A stretch of 64,000 nt of DNA from Stenotrophomonas sp. MMGLT7 (GTDB taxonomy: Bacteria; Pseudomonadota; Gammaproteobacteria; Xanthomonadales; Xanthomonadaceae). Made by a program: the position numbers and the translations under genes. Positions 10,801 through 20,155 of this stretch are shown here, in pieces (the stretch's first letter is position 1; every line of letters begins with the position of its first letter). Under the pieces are notes generated by a model. That model was not told the origin of the DNA. It did no database searches and worked only from the letters and a program-made list of their open reading frames with translations. The stretch lies in assembly GCF_021168555.1 (NCBI RefSeq), contig NZ_JAJOZS010000009.1:1-64000 (forward strand). The letters are read 5' to 3'.

Positions 10801-11388
10801 GAACCCCTCAGTGTGAACGTTGGTGTCATGGAACAACACCACGCCGCGCTCGGACATCTTCGGCAGCCAAGTAGTGAAATCATGTGCAACCGCTTCATAG
10901 GTATGCAGGCCATCGATATGCAGCAGGTCCACCGTCCCATCCGGCACTTCATCCAGTGCTTGGTCGAACGTCATTCTTAAAAGTGTGGAAAAATCAGCGT
11001 AGTGGCGCTCGTTACGTTCGACCACGCTGCGATAGATGTCCTGCGCGTAATAGCCCGCCTGGGAGTCACCCTCCCAGGTATCCACAGCGCGGCAGTGAAC
11101 CGGTACGCCCAACAACTTCGCCGCTTGGCAGAACGCGAAATACGAGATTCCCCGGTGCGTACCCAGTTCGACCAGCGACCGAGGGCGGTGCGCCTGGATG
11201 ATCCAGAAGGCAAAAGGCACGTGCTCCAGCCAACCGGAGCTCTCGAGGAACTCGGGGAGCATGAACATCGCATGTTTGCTGAAAACCGGAATCGTAGGAT
11301 CAGCCGGCATGCCGTCAGTCAATTCACCCATCGCTGCCATCGTTGATTCCTTAAGGTCGGCATGAAGCCCTGACCGCTCATGCATCAT
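7864..11388 (-). CDS. giant methyltransferase - coiled coil - GT2 - GT4 protein of the LPS locus
   Basis: A 1174-residue multidomain protein. Residues about 60-235 form a class I SAM methyltransferase-like domain ([14 protein letters not shown], then [13 protein letters not shown] and VVLFHDTN). Residues about 255-430 are heptad-rich and charged, a predicted coiled coil. A linker with [12 protein letters not shown] follows. Residues about 540-785 are a GT2 domain ([33 protein letters not shown]). The C-terminus, about 810-1160, is GT4-like ([17 protein letters not shown]). It overlaps wzt by 11 bases and precedes the YfhO-like gene. In ABC-exported O-antigens a methyltransferase with a coiled coil (WbdD) caps the chain and sets its length, so this protein may combine polymerising and capping. 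That role is inference. Confidence 0.88.
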   Translation of the reverse strand: MMHERSGLHADLKESTMAAMGELTDGMPADPTIPVFSKHAMFMLPEFLESSGWLEHVPFAFWIIQAHRPRSLVELGTHRGISYFAFCQAAKLLGVPVHCRAVDTWEGDSQAGYYAQDIYRSVVERNERHYADFSTLLRMTFDQALDEVPDGTVDLLHIDGLHTYEAVAHDFTTWLPKMSERGVVLFHDTNVHTEGFGVQRFFAPLRERYPSFEFQHGNGLGVIAVGSEINESMAALFACADVVSAKRDVLAAFSRLGAACADRVQVETAQVEAVQLSEEKDRIYKWALSLEADLVTSQGDYRRLEGEFQERTRWALELDKVVQGMSGRDTLDDLHSQIVQLQEQNAREKARVARLESAMGVIDETRSRLQAQITSASGFTDVARAELQQRRQQIEQLMQQSGVSHSPIQPDTTIEGEGREISALLASYCAELQSLQDLIGSLVRSRSWRITRPLRFAGRVLRGEWRVVLQSLRASGLAQHPLLKPMAPMAKRMLLRQGESAPAPLDGLLLEDARCNPQAILESVRFADFPNPMVSIVIPTYGNYEQSLACVASIARVGAHVPFEVLVLEDASGDAKIGALARIPGLRYHANSKNLGFLRSCNQALTLARGRYVYLLNNDTEVRPGWLDALVEVFQSHPDAGLVGSKLVYPDGRLQEAGGIVWVDGSAWNFGRLQDPSRPAYSYMKEADYVSGASIMLPLDLFRELGGFDEHFAPAYYEDTDIAFRVRARGLKVYLQPESVVVHYEGVSSGTDEGSGVKAWQAINRDKFFERWQVTLQEGQFANGENVFLARDRSRAKRHVLVVDHYIPQPDRDAGSRATCQVLQTLVQEGCQVTFWPANAYYDAEYALPLQRMGIEVMYGSECVGASGFDAWMAEHGRYLDVAILNRPHISIELMDSVRRHGNAKLVYYGHDIHHLRMQQQLALKADEELQREMERFREFEHTLWRQSDVVLYPSAEETHHVRDWLSANVPGSVTRAETIPLYAFEQIDAVPGPEQRAGILLVAGFAHAPNVDAALWFVNEVLPLVDREMPGMRVSLVGSDPRPEVLALASERIQVTGYVSDARLEAYYQQARISVAPLRFGGGVKGKILESLRYGVPCVTTSVGLQGLREAEVFMRFADEPQALADHILALLRDDDLWLAVSAAGQAFIRNGYSREALWSVLDSATTSRRGGS

Positions 11389-12739
11389 GTTTTTCCAGCG
11401 TGATTTCTAGCATCGGCAGGCCTAACAGACCGAACCGCATGGTCTCGTCAATCGCACGGAACTCCAGCGCATCATGGATCCAGTGCTGTTGGGTATGATC
11501 ATGCTGGTCGCCAGAGGCGACGGCGGCATCGATCATGTAGGAGCCGGACGGCATCACTGGCATGCGGAACAGGAACGATCCAACAACGGTCTCGCCCGGC
11601 TGTCCACCCACTGGTACGTCCTTGCATGCGAAATAGCTGTTGTCGCCAAACAGTCGCTGGCCCAACCGATCCTTCACATAGAAGCCGACAATCAGGTTGT
11701 CCAGCGCCTGTTCCAGGACTACACGAATTTCCAGCCGAACCAGCTCACCGCCTTCGAACATCAGTATCGGATTACCATCAGCGTCGGCAAGGCGAACATC
11801 GACTATGCGTGCACCCTGCGCACCGAACTCCTGGCCGACGTTGTCCGGGTCGAATTCGAACAGCGCGATTCGATTGCAAACCCCGGCTTCGCGCAATGCC
11901 TGCTGACGAAAATCGGCGGCACTGGCATCGGCACGGCGGGGCGCCTTGCGGGTCACCACCACTTCCTCATTGCCGACTTCGCGGCGCCCGACTACATGCT
12001 GCTCGGTCATATACGACTCCACCACCTCCTGCGAGGTGCCGGACAGGCGCATCTGGCCGTTTTGTAGCCACACCGCGTTCTCGCAGAGATTGGTCACTGC
12101 AGCGGCGTCGTGGCTGACAAACAGGAGCGTGCCATTCTTCTGGAATTCGCGCAGGAAGCGCATGCATTTCTGCGAGAAGAACGCATCGCCCACCGCCAGC
12201 GCTTCGTCGATAATCAGAATATCCGCGTCGACGTGGGCGATCACTGCGAAGGCCAGGCGCACCGACATGCCGCTGGAGTAGCTGCGCACCGGTTGGTCGA
12301 TGAACTCGCCGATGTCGGCGAAGGCGAGGATGCTGCCCATGCGCGCATCGATCTGCGGACGGGTCAGTCCCAAAATCGTCGCGTTGAGATATACGTTCTC
12401 GCGGCCGGTGAACTCCGGGTTGAAGCCGCTGCCCAATTCCAGCAGCGCAGCAACCCTGCCCTTGACCTGGATGCTGCCTTCGGTGGGGGTCAGAGTACCT
12501 GCAATCATCTGCAGCAGGGTGGACTTGCCCGAACCATTGCGGCCGACGATGCCGACTGTCTGCCCACGGCGCACGCTGAAGCTCACACCCCTCAAGGCCC
12601 AGAAATCTTTGTAGTAGGCCTTGCGCTTGCCAGCCAGCGCCTGCCACAGACGGTGCGAGGGGCGCTCGTACATGTGGTAACTCTTGCCGACCCCCCGTAC
12701 GTCGATTACCACGTCCGAATCGGCCCGGTCAGAGCACAT
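11378..12739 (-). CDS. wzt: O-antigen ABC exporter ATPase with C-terminal glycan-binding domain
   Basis: Drives ATP-dependent export of undecaprenyl-linked O-polysaccharide across the inner membrane with Wzm. The 453-residue protein has Walker A (GRNGSGKST, about residues 66-74), the signature [11 protein letters not shown] and Walker [16 protein letters not shown]-terminal extension from about residue 290 matches the Wzt carbohydrate-binding domain, which in well-studied systems recognises the modified non-reducing end of the glycan. Start ATG 12739 overlaps the wzm stop by 11 bases; the open frame upstream lies inside wzm. The extended form suggests that only finished, capped chains are exported. 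That fits the methyltransferase domain encoded by the next gene. Confidence 0.95.
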   Translation of the reverse strand: MCSDRADSDVVIDVRGVGKSYHMYERPSHRLWQALAGKRKAYYKDFWALRGVSFSVRRGQTVGIVGRNGSGKSTLLQMIAGTLTPTEGSIQVKGRVAALLELGSGFNPEFTGRENVYLNATILGLTRPQIDARMGSILAFADIGEFIDQPVRSYSSGMSVRLAFAVIAHVDADILIIDEALAVGDAFFSQKCMRFLREFQKNGTLLFVSHDAAAVTNLCENAVWLQNGQMRLSGTSQEVVESYMTEQHVVGRREVGNEEVVVTRKAPRRADASAADFRQQALREAGVCNRIALFEFDPDNVGQEFGAQGARIVDVRLADADGNPILMFEGGELVRLEIRVVLEQALDNLIVGFYVKDRLGQRLFGDNSYFACKDVPVGGQPGETVVGSFLFRMPVMPSGSYMIDAAVASGDQHDHTQQHWIHDALEFRAIDETMRFGLLGLPMLEITLEKHDA

Positions 12740-13523
12740 CGGCAAACCCCACGCGCAGCTTGTTGAATACACGATGGCCGATTAGGGCTATCACGCAGGC
12801 GATAAGGGTGTAGATGCCCAGACCGATCCAGTCCGGGAAGCGTCCCCAGATCACCACCTCACGCACCTGATTGATGATGAAAGTCAGCGGATTGAGTTCG
12901 AACACGATGCGATAGCTATCCGGCACCGACTCCAGCGGCACGATGGCCGAGGACAGGAATAGCATGGCGGTGGCGATCACGCCGGCAATCTGGCCGATAT
13001 CGCGCAGGTACACGCCCAGCGCTGAAACGATCCAACACACGCCGACGGTAAGGATGACCAACGGCAGCAGCACCAGCGGCACCAGTATGGCGGTTGCCGG
13101 GATGCTGCCCTTGACGCACAGGTGAAGCAGCAGCAGCACCACGATGTTCATAAAAAGATGGAACAACGCGGAAAACGCCACGCTCCAGCCCAGGATATCC
13201 AACGGGAACACGACGCGCTTCACGTAGCTGGTGTTGCTGATGATCAGTTGCGGGGCACGGGTGAAGCAGTCGGCGAAGAAACCGTGCACGATCAGGCCGG
13301 CGAACAGGATCAACGCGAAATCCGTGGTTGAGCCGGAGGAACCCGGCCAACGCCCTTTCATAATGAAGCCGAATGCCAGCGTATAAACCAACAGCATCAG
13401 GAATGGACTGATTAATGACCACATCAGCCCGAAACTGGCACCGCGATAGCGCCCGAGAATTTCACGTTGTGTCAGCTCAAAGGCCAGCGAGCGGTATCTG
13501 CCAAATACAGAGAAGATTCCCAT
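12729..13523 (-). CDS. wzm: O-antigen ABC exporter permease
   Basis: Membrane subunit of the Wzm-Wzt exporter. The 264-residue protein begins MGIFSVFGRYRSLAFELTQR, then has the ABC-2 core with REILGRYRGASFGLMWSLI and about six helices, ending with the typical [12 protein letters not shown]. Start ATG 13523 lies one base past the metB stop (TGA-A-ATG), so metB and the LPS genes very probably share a transcript. The open frame upstream is inside metB and was not used. wzt overlaps its 3' end by 11 bases. The ABC-transporter route means chain growth is completed in the cytoplasm before export, rather than by Wzy polymerisation. Confidence 0.95.
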   Translation of the reverse strand: MGIFSVFGRYRSLAFELTQREILGRYRGASFGLMWSLISPFLMLLVYTLAFGFIMKGRWPGSSGSTTDFALILFAGLIVHGFFADCFTRAPQLIISNTSYVKRVVFPLDILGWSVAFSALFHLFMNIVVLLLLHLCVKGSIPATAILVPLVLLPLVILTVGVCWIVSALGVYLRDIGQIAGVIATAMLFLSSAIVPLESVPDSYRIVFELNPLTFIINQVREVVIWGRFPDWIGLGIYTLIACVIALIGHRVFNKLRVGFADVL

Positions 13524-13524
13524 T

Positions 13525-14721
<1,197 letters not shown>

Positions 14722-15255
14722 GGATACTTCCGAGAATTAAGGCTGGGATTCTAGCAGCGGGTGCCGGGCGGAGCGTTATGCCGCGTGAATGCCGGTCTCG
14801 GCCTCGCCGGCGACGCTCCGGCACCAGTCGGCAGCCCGTTCCTGTGCCCCTAAGCGGGATGTCTCCGGCATCGGGGATTGCGCACCGAAGCCGCCGCCGC
14901 TCCCGCCTGTACCGCACTGCTGCCCGGAAAAGTATTGATTGATCGTCACGGGCAGGCGGAGGTCCATGGATGTCGTCGCGATCGGCCCGGACGTCCTTGG
15001 ATGACCAGCCATGATCTAGCCATTCAGCTGAAGCGTTTCGGCTGCCATGAGGCGCATCGGCTGCCGAAAACTCACCTCCCGCCGCTGCTGTGACACCGAG
15101 ACACAAGGTTTGGCGCGCAAGCCCCGAACCGAGCTCCGAGGGCGCCCTGGCGCGCCAGCAGCCGTACATTCCAAGCACCGCGCGCGTCACAGCGGCGAGA
15201 TTTCCCGTACGGATGCCAGTCCGCCCATGCCGGGACGGCGCCCAGGAACCCGCGC
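14722..15255. other. 534-bp intergenic region without a gene
   Basis: Separates metB from the cystathionine beta-synthase gene; both are on the minus strand. I see no credible coding frame. From about 14941 to 15242 it carries a diverged dispersed repeat whose other copy lies at about 40171-40470. The metB promoter may lie near 14722-14940, but no clear -35/-10 pair was found. Confidence 0.7.
14941..15242 (+). repeat. diverged ~300-bp dispersed repeat, copy A
   Basis: Aligns by eye along its length with 40171-40470. Shared blocks are GATCGTC at the left end, an ATGACCAGCCATG block, GGCGCGCAAGCC with flanking AAGG(C/T)TYGG, and TTCCCG...TGCCGGGACG near the right end. The order and orientation are the same in both copies. 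It is clearly decayed, with many substitutions and small indels, and has no coding frame common to both copies. Origin is unknown; it may be a non-autonomous element or the remnant of a duplicated gene end. Confidence 0.6.
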
Positions 15256-16626
15256 CTACTGCACCCGCCGCCGCAGGTAGTTCAGCAGGTCGATGCGGGT
15301 GATCAGGCCCAGGAACTGTGTGCTGTCCATGACGATGGCCACCTGGCCGCGGTCGAACACCGGCAGCAGCGCCTCGATCGGCGACTTCACGTCCAGCCGG
15401 TCGAGCTTGCTGACCATGGCGGTGGACACCGGGTCGCGGAAGCGCGCCTCGTCGCCGTACACGTGCAGCAGGACGTCGCTTTCGTCGACGATGCCGACCA
15501 GTTCGCTGCCGTCCATCACCGGAAGCTGCGACACGTCGTACAGTTTCATGCGCTGGTAGGCGGTGGTCAGGGCATCGTTGGGGCCGACCACCACGGTGTC
15601 GCGCTGGCTGTAGGGGCGCAGGATCAGGTCGCGAAGGTCGCCGTACTGCGGGCGCTCGAGGAAACCGTTGTCCAGCATCCAGTAGTCGTTGTACATCTTC
15701 GACAGGTACTTGTTGCCGGTGTCGCAGACCAGCACCAGCACCTTCTTGGGCTCGGTCTGCTCGCGGCAATACTTCAGCGCGGCCGCCAGCAGGGTGCCGG
15801 TGGACGAGCCGCCCAGCACACCCTCCCTGGCCAGCAGTTCGCGCGCGGTGTGGAAGCTCTCGGCGTCGGTGATCGCGTAGGCCTTCGATACCCGGCTGAA
15901 ATCGGAGATCGCCGGCAGGAAATCCTCGCCGATGCCTTCCACCAGCCAGCTGCCGGACTTCTCGTTCAGCGTGCCGTCGTTGATGTACTCGGCCAGGATC
16001 GAGCCGACCGGGTCGGCCAGCACCAGCTCGGTGTCCGGCGAGAGCTTGGCGAAGGCGCGCGACAGGCCGGTCATGGTGCCCGAGCTGCCGCAGCCGAAGA
16101 CGATGGCATCGAGCTCGCCGTCCATCTGCCGCAGGATCTCCGGGCCGGTGCCGAACTCGTGCGCGGCCGGGTTGTCCGGGTTGCCGAACTGGTTGATGAA
16201 GTAGGCCCCGGGGGTCTCGGCGGCGATGCGCGCGGCCAGGTCCTGGTAGTACTCGGGATGGCCCTTGGCGACGTCGGAGCGGGTCAGCACCACTTCGGCG
16301 CCCATCGCCTTGAGGTTGAAGATCTTCTCGCGGCTCATCTTGTCCGGCACCACCAGGATCAGCCGGTAGCCCTTCTGCTGCGCCACCAGCGCCAGGCCCA
16401 GGCCGGTGTTGCCGGCGGTGCCCTCCACCAGCGTCGCGCCGGGCACGAGATCGCCGCGCTTCTCCGCCGCCTCGATCATCGAAAGGCCGATACGGTCCTT
16501 GATCGAACCGCCGGGATTGCTGTTCTCGAGCTTGAGGTACAGCTCGCACACGCCGGTGTCCAGGTGCTGCGCCTTGACGATGGGGGTCTCGCCGATCAGT
16601 TCGAGTACCGAGGAATGGATAGCCAT
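15256..16626 (-). CDS. cystathionine beta-synthase (pyridoxal-phosphate plus CBS pair)
   Basis: Condenses serine and homocysteine to cystathionine, or acts as a cysteine synthase; the fold does not distinguish them. The 456-residue protein has the PLP lysine in NSNPGGSIKDRIG (about residue 40), the phosphate loop GTAGNTGLGLA and a C-terminal half from about residue 335 made of two CBS motifs (VSQLPVMDGSELVGIVDESD and the final FLGLITRIDLLNYLRR). There is no N-terminal haem domain, as usual for bacteria. Start ATG 16626 is chosen because the family N-terminus (HSSVLELIGETP) begins there; GTG 16632 and TTG 16635 are weaker options. With metB downstream it can form a reverse trans-sulfuration pair. 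Confidence 0.93.
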   Translation of the reverse strand: MAIHSSVLELIGETPIVKAQHLDTGVCELYLKLENSNPGGSIKDRIGLSMIEAAEKRGDLVPGATLVEGTAGNTGLGLALVAQQKGYRLILVVPDKMSREKIFNLKAMGAEVVLTRSDVAKGHPEYYQDLAARIAAETPGAYFINQFGNPDNPAAHEFGTGPEILRQMDGELDAIVFGCGSSGTMTGLSRAFAKLSPDTELVLADPVGSILAEYINDGTLNEKSGSWLVEGIGEDFLPAISDFSRVSKAYAITDAESFHTARELLAREGVLGGSSTGTLLAAALKYCREQTEPKKVLVLVCDTGNKYLSKMYNDYWMLDNGFLERPQYGDLRDLILRPYSQRDTVVVGPNDALTTAYQRMKLYDVSQLPVMDGSELVGIVDESDVLLHVYGDEARFRDPVSTAMVSKLDRLDVKSPIEALLPVFDRGQVAIVMDSTQFLGLITRIDLLNYLRRRVQ

Positions 16627-16820
16627 GTTCACCAATGCATGCTTGCGCCGACGGTCGGCATGAGTGGGACATTATCGGCGCGACGGCACCCGGAAGTCAG
16701 GTCCTGGGACGGAATGGACGGCGCCCGTCAAGAATTCGCCGCCGACGATGGCCAGCCGACGAGGAGGCTGCCATCGCCTGCGGCGATGAAATCGTCCAGC
16801 TGTCTGTCGAACGGGGGGAG

Positions 16821-17039
16821 TCAGTTCACCTTTTGATCGTAGAGCCGCTGCAGGCGCTCCTTGGCCAGCAGTTTCTCGCGCTTCATCTGCGCAAGCGTGT
16901 CCGCGTCGATGGGAAGCACGCCAAGCTCGGCATCCATGCACTTCTTGTCCAGGGTCTTGTGACGCTGGTAGAGCTGCTTGAACTCGGGATCGGCCTTGAC
17001 CAATGCGTCGATCTCGGATTGTGGTTGCCCTTCGAACAT
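16821..17039 (-). CDS. YdcH/DUF465-family small protein
   Basis: A 72-residue, highly charged, mainly helical protein containing DPEFKQLYQRHKTLDKK and MKREKLLAKERL, the pattern of the YdcH (DUF465) family. Members are small coiled-coil-like proteins of unknown function. A strong AAGGAGG ribosome site lies 5-6 bases before ATG 17039. No signal peptide or membrane helix. A terminator-like hairpin on the same strand (17055-17096) lies just upstream, so it may have its own promoter or depend on readthrough. The downstream neighbour is the cystathionine beta-synthase gene, about 195 bases away. Confidence 0.88.
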   Translation of the reverse strand: MFEGQPQSEIDALVKADPEFKQLYQRHKTLDKKCMDAELGVLPIDADTLAQMKREKLLAKERLQRLYDQKVN

Positions 17040-17050
17040 GTTGACCTCCT

Positions 17051-17197
17051 TCAGCCAAAAACAAGAACGCCCCATGCCTGCACGGCACGGGGCGTTGCCT
17101 GGGAGAGGGGCCCGAAGCCGAATGCCAGCGCTTCGTCATCGGCCGCAATGCCCTCGAACAACAGGCGATTGCGCTCCGATTCGTACCGCTGGTTCAT
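17051..17197 (-). CDS. possible 48-residue small protein or leader ORF
   Basis: ATG 17197 has a good GGAGG eight bases upstream and opens a 48-codon frame starting MNQRYESERNRLLFEGIAAD. The N-terminal half is hydrophilic and protein-like, but I recognise no family. The 3' third of the frame runs through a terminator-like hairpin with a U-rich tail (17055-17096), so a transcript ending there would lack the stop codon. It may be a real small protein with readthrough, a leader peptide or a chance frame. Its position 11 bases upstream of the YdcH-like gene on the same strand would allow coupling. Confidence 0.35.
   Translation of the reverse strand: MNQRYESERNRLLFEGIAADDEALAFGFGPLSQATPRAVQAWGVLVFG
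17055..17096 (-). terminator. Rho-independent-type terminator on the minus strand
   Basis: On the minus strand a 13-bp stem with one mismatch (arms AACGCCCCGTGCC and GGCATGGGGCGTT) and a 5-base loop is followed by CTTGTTTTTGG. It lies just upstream of the YdcH-like gene and inside the 3' part of the 48-codon ORF, so it could end a short upstream transcript or attenuate the YdcH-like gene. Confidence 0.6.
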
Positions 17198-17617
17198 CGC
17201 TGGGCCCTCCGTCGTATCCGGAAGGCCTTGAACGCCTCCCGGATAACCGACCCTACCCCTCCCCGTCGCATCCGGCAAGGGCAACGATCACGTCCTGCCG
17301 GCGGCACGCGCGGCGGGGTTCAGGGCAGTCTTCCGAAACCCTCAAATATCAATGAATTATTCGTTAAATCAATTACTTGAGAAAGCCCTGGAAGACGTCC
17401 GCCAGCCGATCGCGACGAAGCCTGGCATTGCATCGCGGCAATGGCCGCACGGCATGAGGCGCCCGCCATTCATGCTGGCTGGAGAAAGCCGCAGGAGGTC
17501 CTCCACAGGGCGTCAGGACCAAGTCCCAGGCCCCTCCGGCACTGCATGCCACCGCCACCGCAAGGCCGCGCTGCTCCGCGAGCGGGAGCAGAGCCGGCCG
17601 ATCGACCGCAGCGGCGA
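17198..17617. other. 420-bp intergenic region with an AT-rich patch
   Basis: Lies between the small-protein genes and the OmpA-like gene, all on the minus strand. It contains an AT-rich patch at about 17343-17390, unusual in this GC-rich window, with a possible minus-strand promoter. The rest is GC-rich with only short, implausible frames. Confidence 0.6.
17343..17372 (-). promoter_or_regulatory. possible minus-strand promoter in an AT-rich patch
   Basis: Reading the minus strand, TTGATT (17372-17367) is followed after 16 bases by GATATT, or after 18 by TATTTG. Direction and position would suit transcription of the 48-codon ORF and the terminator region. The match to the sigma-70 consensus is only moderate. 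Confidence 0.3.
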
Positions 17618-18502
17618 TCAGGGCGCGATCACCACCTCGGCACTGCGCGCGCTGGTCGCAGCCGCCTTCTTGCCGCTGGCCTGCAGCCGGCTTGCGCTCA
17701 CCCCGGCGGCCACCAGGGCGTCGCGCAGGGCGTCGGCACGTTTCTGCGCCACGCCGGCATTGCCGTCGTAGGCCTCGATCCGTACCCGCCCCTTCTTGCC
17801 GATCTGCAGGTACTGCGCCAGTGCCTGGCTCTGGCCCTTGGCCTCGGCCGAAAGCGTCGCGCTGCCGGACCCGAAGGCGGCGCCAGCGAAGGTGAAGACC
17901 TCGCCGCGGGACTCGAAGCGCGAGGCCGGCAACTTGCTGCCGGCCATCAGTTCGGCCTCCTCGCGCGCCAGCTGCGCGGCCTTCTGCTGGGCCGCGCCGA
18001 GCCTGGCGGTCTGCTGTCCGGCCACCTTGGTCAGTGCCTGCTCGGCGTCCTGCCGGGCCAGGGTCTCGGCCTCGGTGGCCTGGCGCAGGCGCTCGGCCTC
18101 CTCGGCCTGGATCTGTGCCTGCACCCGCAGCCGTTCGGCCTCCTGGCGCGCGCGCGTCGCCTCGCGGCGGCTGGCCTCGAGCAGCAGGTCGTTACGGGTG
18201 CCTTCCAGTTGCGCCAGCTGCTGCCGCAGCACGGCGGTACGGGCGCTGGTCTCGGCGATCTCCACCCGCCGCTCGGCCAGGTAGCGGGCATTGTCGAGGT
18301 CGCGGCGCTTGGCCTGCGCCAGCGTGGCGATGGCCTGCTGCGCCTGCAGGCGCTCGTAGCGCGCCGCGTCGGCGGTCTGCGGATCGGCCTGCAGCGCGCC
18401 CAGGCGCTGGGTGAGCTGGGCGACGGCGGGGTCATCGGCGGCCAGGGCGATGGCGGGCGAGGCCGCCAACGCGACCAGCAGGCAGGCGTGACGGAACTTC
18501 AT
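17618..18502 (-). CDS. exported OmpA-like protein with a long coiled-coil region
   Basis: A 294-residue protein with a signal peptide (KFRHACLLVALAASPAIALAAD), a charged Ala/Gln/Arg/Glu-rich coiled coil over about residues 45-190 and a C-terminal OmpA-like region. There, GSGSATLSAEAKGQSQALA and YDGNAGVAQKRADALRDAL resemble the peptidoglycan-binding fold. It probably sits in the periplasm or outer membrane and contacts the cell wall. The start ATG 18502 overlaps the upstream DUF4398 gene stop as ATGA, so the two form a translationally coupled pair. The much longer open frame upstream is antisense to pilU and is not coding. Its precise role is unknown. Confidence 0.88.
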   Translation of the reverse strand: MKFRHACLLVALAASPAIALAADDPAVAQLTQRLGALQADPQTADAARYERLQAQQAIATLAQAKRRDLDNARYLAERRVEIAETSARTAVLRQQLAQLEGTRNDLLLEASRREATRARQEAERLRVQAQIQAEEAERLRQATEAETLARQDAEQALTKVAGQQTARLGAAQQKAAQLAREEAELMAGSKLPASRFESRGEVFTFAGAAFGSGSATLSAEAKGQSQALAQYLQIGKKGRVRIEAYDGNAGVAQKRADALRDALVAAGVSASRLQASGKKAAATSARSAEVVIAP

Positions 18503-18882
18503 GGCGTCTCTCCCGTACCCAGGGTGCGCTGCAACTGGCGCACCTCGGCGCGGCGCTGCTCGAGCTGGGCGCTGGCCACCGCCTCCTCGCTGCGGCTGCG
18601 CGCCAGGTCGGCGTCGGCGGCGGCACGCTGGGCCAGCACCGGCGCCTGCTTGCGCTCGCGCCGGTCCAGCGCGGCCCGCTGGGCATTCTCCAGGCCCTGC
18701 CGGGCCTGGGCCAGCAGGTCCGGGGCGTACTGGTCGGCATCGGCCTGCGCGGCCCGCGCCACCGCCTGCTCGGCAGCCAGCAGTTCGGGAGGCAGGACCT
18801 GCGCCGGGGCGGCGAAGGACAGCGCGGATGCGCATCCGATCACGTACAGGGACCGGCGCATTTGTGCGAAGCTTGGATTCAT
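18499..18882 (-). CDS. DUF4398-type exported protein
   Basis: A 127-residue protein with an N-terminal hydrophobic stretch (YVIGCASALSFAAPAQ), likely a signal peptide, then an Ala/Arg/Gln-rich helical region containing AQARQGLENAQRAALDRRE, the DUF4398 pattern. Function is unknown; these proteins are often encoded beside OmpA-like proteins, as here with a 4-base overlap. Start ATG 18882 is the first Met with a plausible N-terminus; the Met nine residues later would give a cleaner signal peptide. It is divergent from pilU, with 94 bases between the starts. Confidence 0.85.
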   Translation of the reverse strand: MNPSFAQMRRSLYVIGCASALSFAAPAQVLPPELLAAEQAVARAAQADADQYAPDLLAQARQGLENAQRAALDRRERKQAPVLAQRAAADADLARSRSEEAVASAQLEQRRAEVRQLQRTLGTGETP

Positions 18883-18976
18883 GGGGAGTCGTGCCGAAGT
18901 TCGGTGCACGGCCATTGTCGGAAGCCAGCGGCGCGCTTGCAACGGGACGCCGCCGATCGTTGGGGAACCATTGCGC

Positions 18977-20110
18977 ATGGATATCGGCTACTTCCTGAAG
19001 CTGATGACCGAAAAGAACGCCTCGGACATGTTCCTGACCACCGGGGCACCGGTCTACATCAAGATCGAGGGCAAGCTGTACCCGCTGGGCAGCACCGGCC
19101 TGCCCCCGGGCATGGTGAAGAAGATCGCCTACTCGCTGATGGACGAGGGCCAGGTGCCGCAGTTCGAGCGCGAACTGGAGCTCAACATGGCCATCGCCCT
19201 GCAGGACGCCGGGCGCTTCCGCGTCAACGTGTTCAAGCAGCGCGGCGAGGTGGGCATGGTCATCCGCGCCATCCGCAGCAAGATCCCCAGCATCGAGGAG
19301 CTCAAGCTGCCGCAGGTGCTCAAGGACGTGATCATGACCCCGCGCGGGCTGGTGCTGGTGGTCGGATCGACCGGCTCGGGCAAGTCGACCTCGCTGGCGT
19401 CGATGATCGACCACCGCAACAGCACCACCACCGGCCACATCCTCACCATCGAGGACCCGATCGAGTACCTGCACCGGCACAAGCAGTCGATCGTCAACCA
19501 GCGCGAGGTCGGGCTGGACACCCACGCCTTCCACAACGCGCTGAGGAACGCCATGCGCGAGGCGCCGGACGTGATCCTGATCGGCGAGATCCTCGATGCG
19601 CAGACCATGGAGGCGGCCATCTCCTTCGCCGAGACCGGCCACCTATGCCTGGCCACCCTGCACTCCAACAACGCCGACCAGACCATCGAGCGCATCCTCA
19701 ACTTCTTCCCGGAGAACGCGCACAGGAACGTGCTGATGAACCTGGCCCTGAACCTGCGCGCAGTGGTCTCGCAGCGCCTGGTCAAGGGCAGCGACGGGCT
19801 CCGGCTGCCGGCCACCGAGGTGCTGATCAACACCCCGGTGATCCGCGACCTGCTGCGCCGCGGCCAGGTGCACGAGATCAAGCAGGCGATGGAGAACTCG
19901 CTGGAGGAGGGCATGGAGACCTTCGACCAGTGCCTGTTCCGCATGGTCAAGCAGGGCAAGATCGAGCAGGAGGAAGCGCTGCGCGCGGCCGACTCGCGCG
20001 ACGGCCTGGCGCTGAAGTTCCGCCTGTCCGAGGGCGCTCCGGGCGAGCACGACCCGTACGCCGACTACGACAGCGCCAGCGCCCCGCGCATCAGCCACGG
20101 CTTCGGCTGA
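18977..20110 (+). CDS. pilU: type IV pilus retraction ATPase, PilU type
   Basis: A hexameric cytoplasmic ATPase that supports PilT in retracting type IV pili for twitching. The 377-residue protein has the N-terminal PAS-like half (KNASDMFLTTGAPVYIKIEG), Walker A GSTGSGKST (about residue 134), LTIEDPIEYLH, the His-box (HLCLATLHSNNADQ) and a PilU-like C-terminal tail. The Walker B region reads DVILIGEILDAQTM, so the arginine of the common GE(M/I)RD motif is absent. The long open frame upstream is antisense to the DUF4398/OmpA genes; ATG 18977 fits the family N-terminus. No pilT is adjacent in the window; the downstream neighbour is convergent maiA. Confidence 0.93.
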   Translation: MDIGYFLKLMTEKNASDMFLTTGAPVYIKIEGKLYPLGSTGLPPGMVKKIAYSLMDEGQVPQFERELELNMAIALQDAGRFRVNVFKQRGEVGMVIRAIRSKIPSIEELKLPQVLKDVIMTPRGLVLVVGSTGSGKSTSLASMIDHRNSTTTGHILTIEDPIEYLHRHKQSIVNQREVGLDTHAFHNALRNAMREAPDVILIGEILDAQTMEAAISFAETGHLCLATLHSNNADQTIERILNFFPENAHRNVLMNLALNLRAVVSQRLVKGSDGLRLPATEVLINTPVIRDLLRRGQVHEIKQAMENSLEEGMETFDQCLFRMVKQGKIEQEEALRAADSRDGLALKFRLSEGAPGEHDPYADYDSASAPRISHGFG

Positions 20111-20155
20111 GGGTTCGCGTACGGGCGTGAAGCCCGGTCGTGGCGTATGCGCCGG

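Noticed and set aside
17441-18976. An open frame continuous with pilU that would extend it by more than 500 residues.
   Set aside because: It is antisense to the OmpA-like and DUF4398 genes, is low-complexity, and has no PilT-family match. ATG 18977 gives the family N-terminus.
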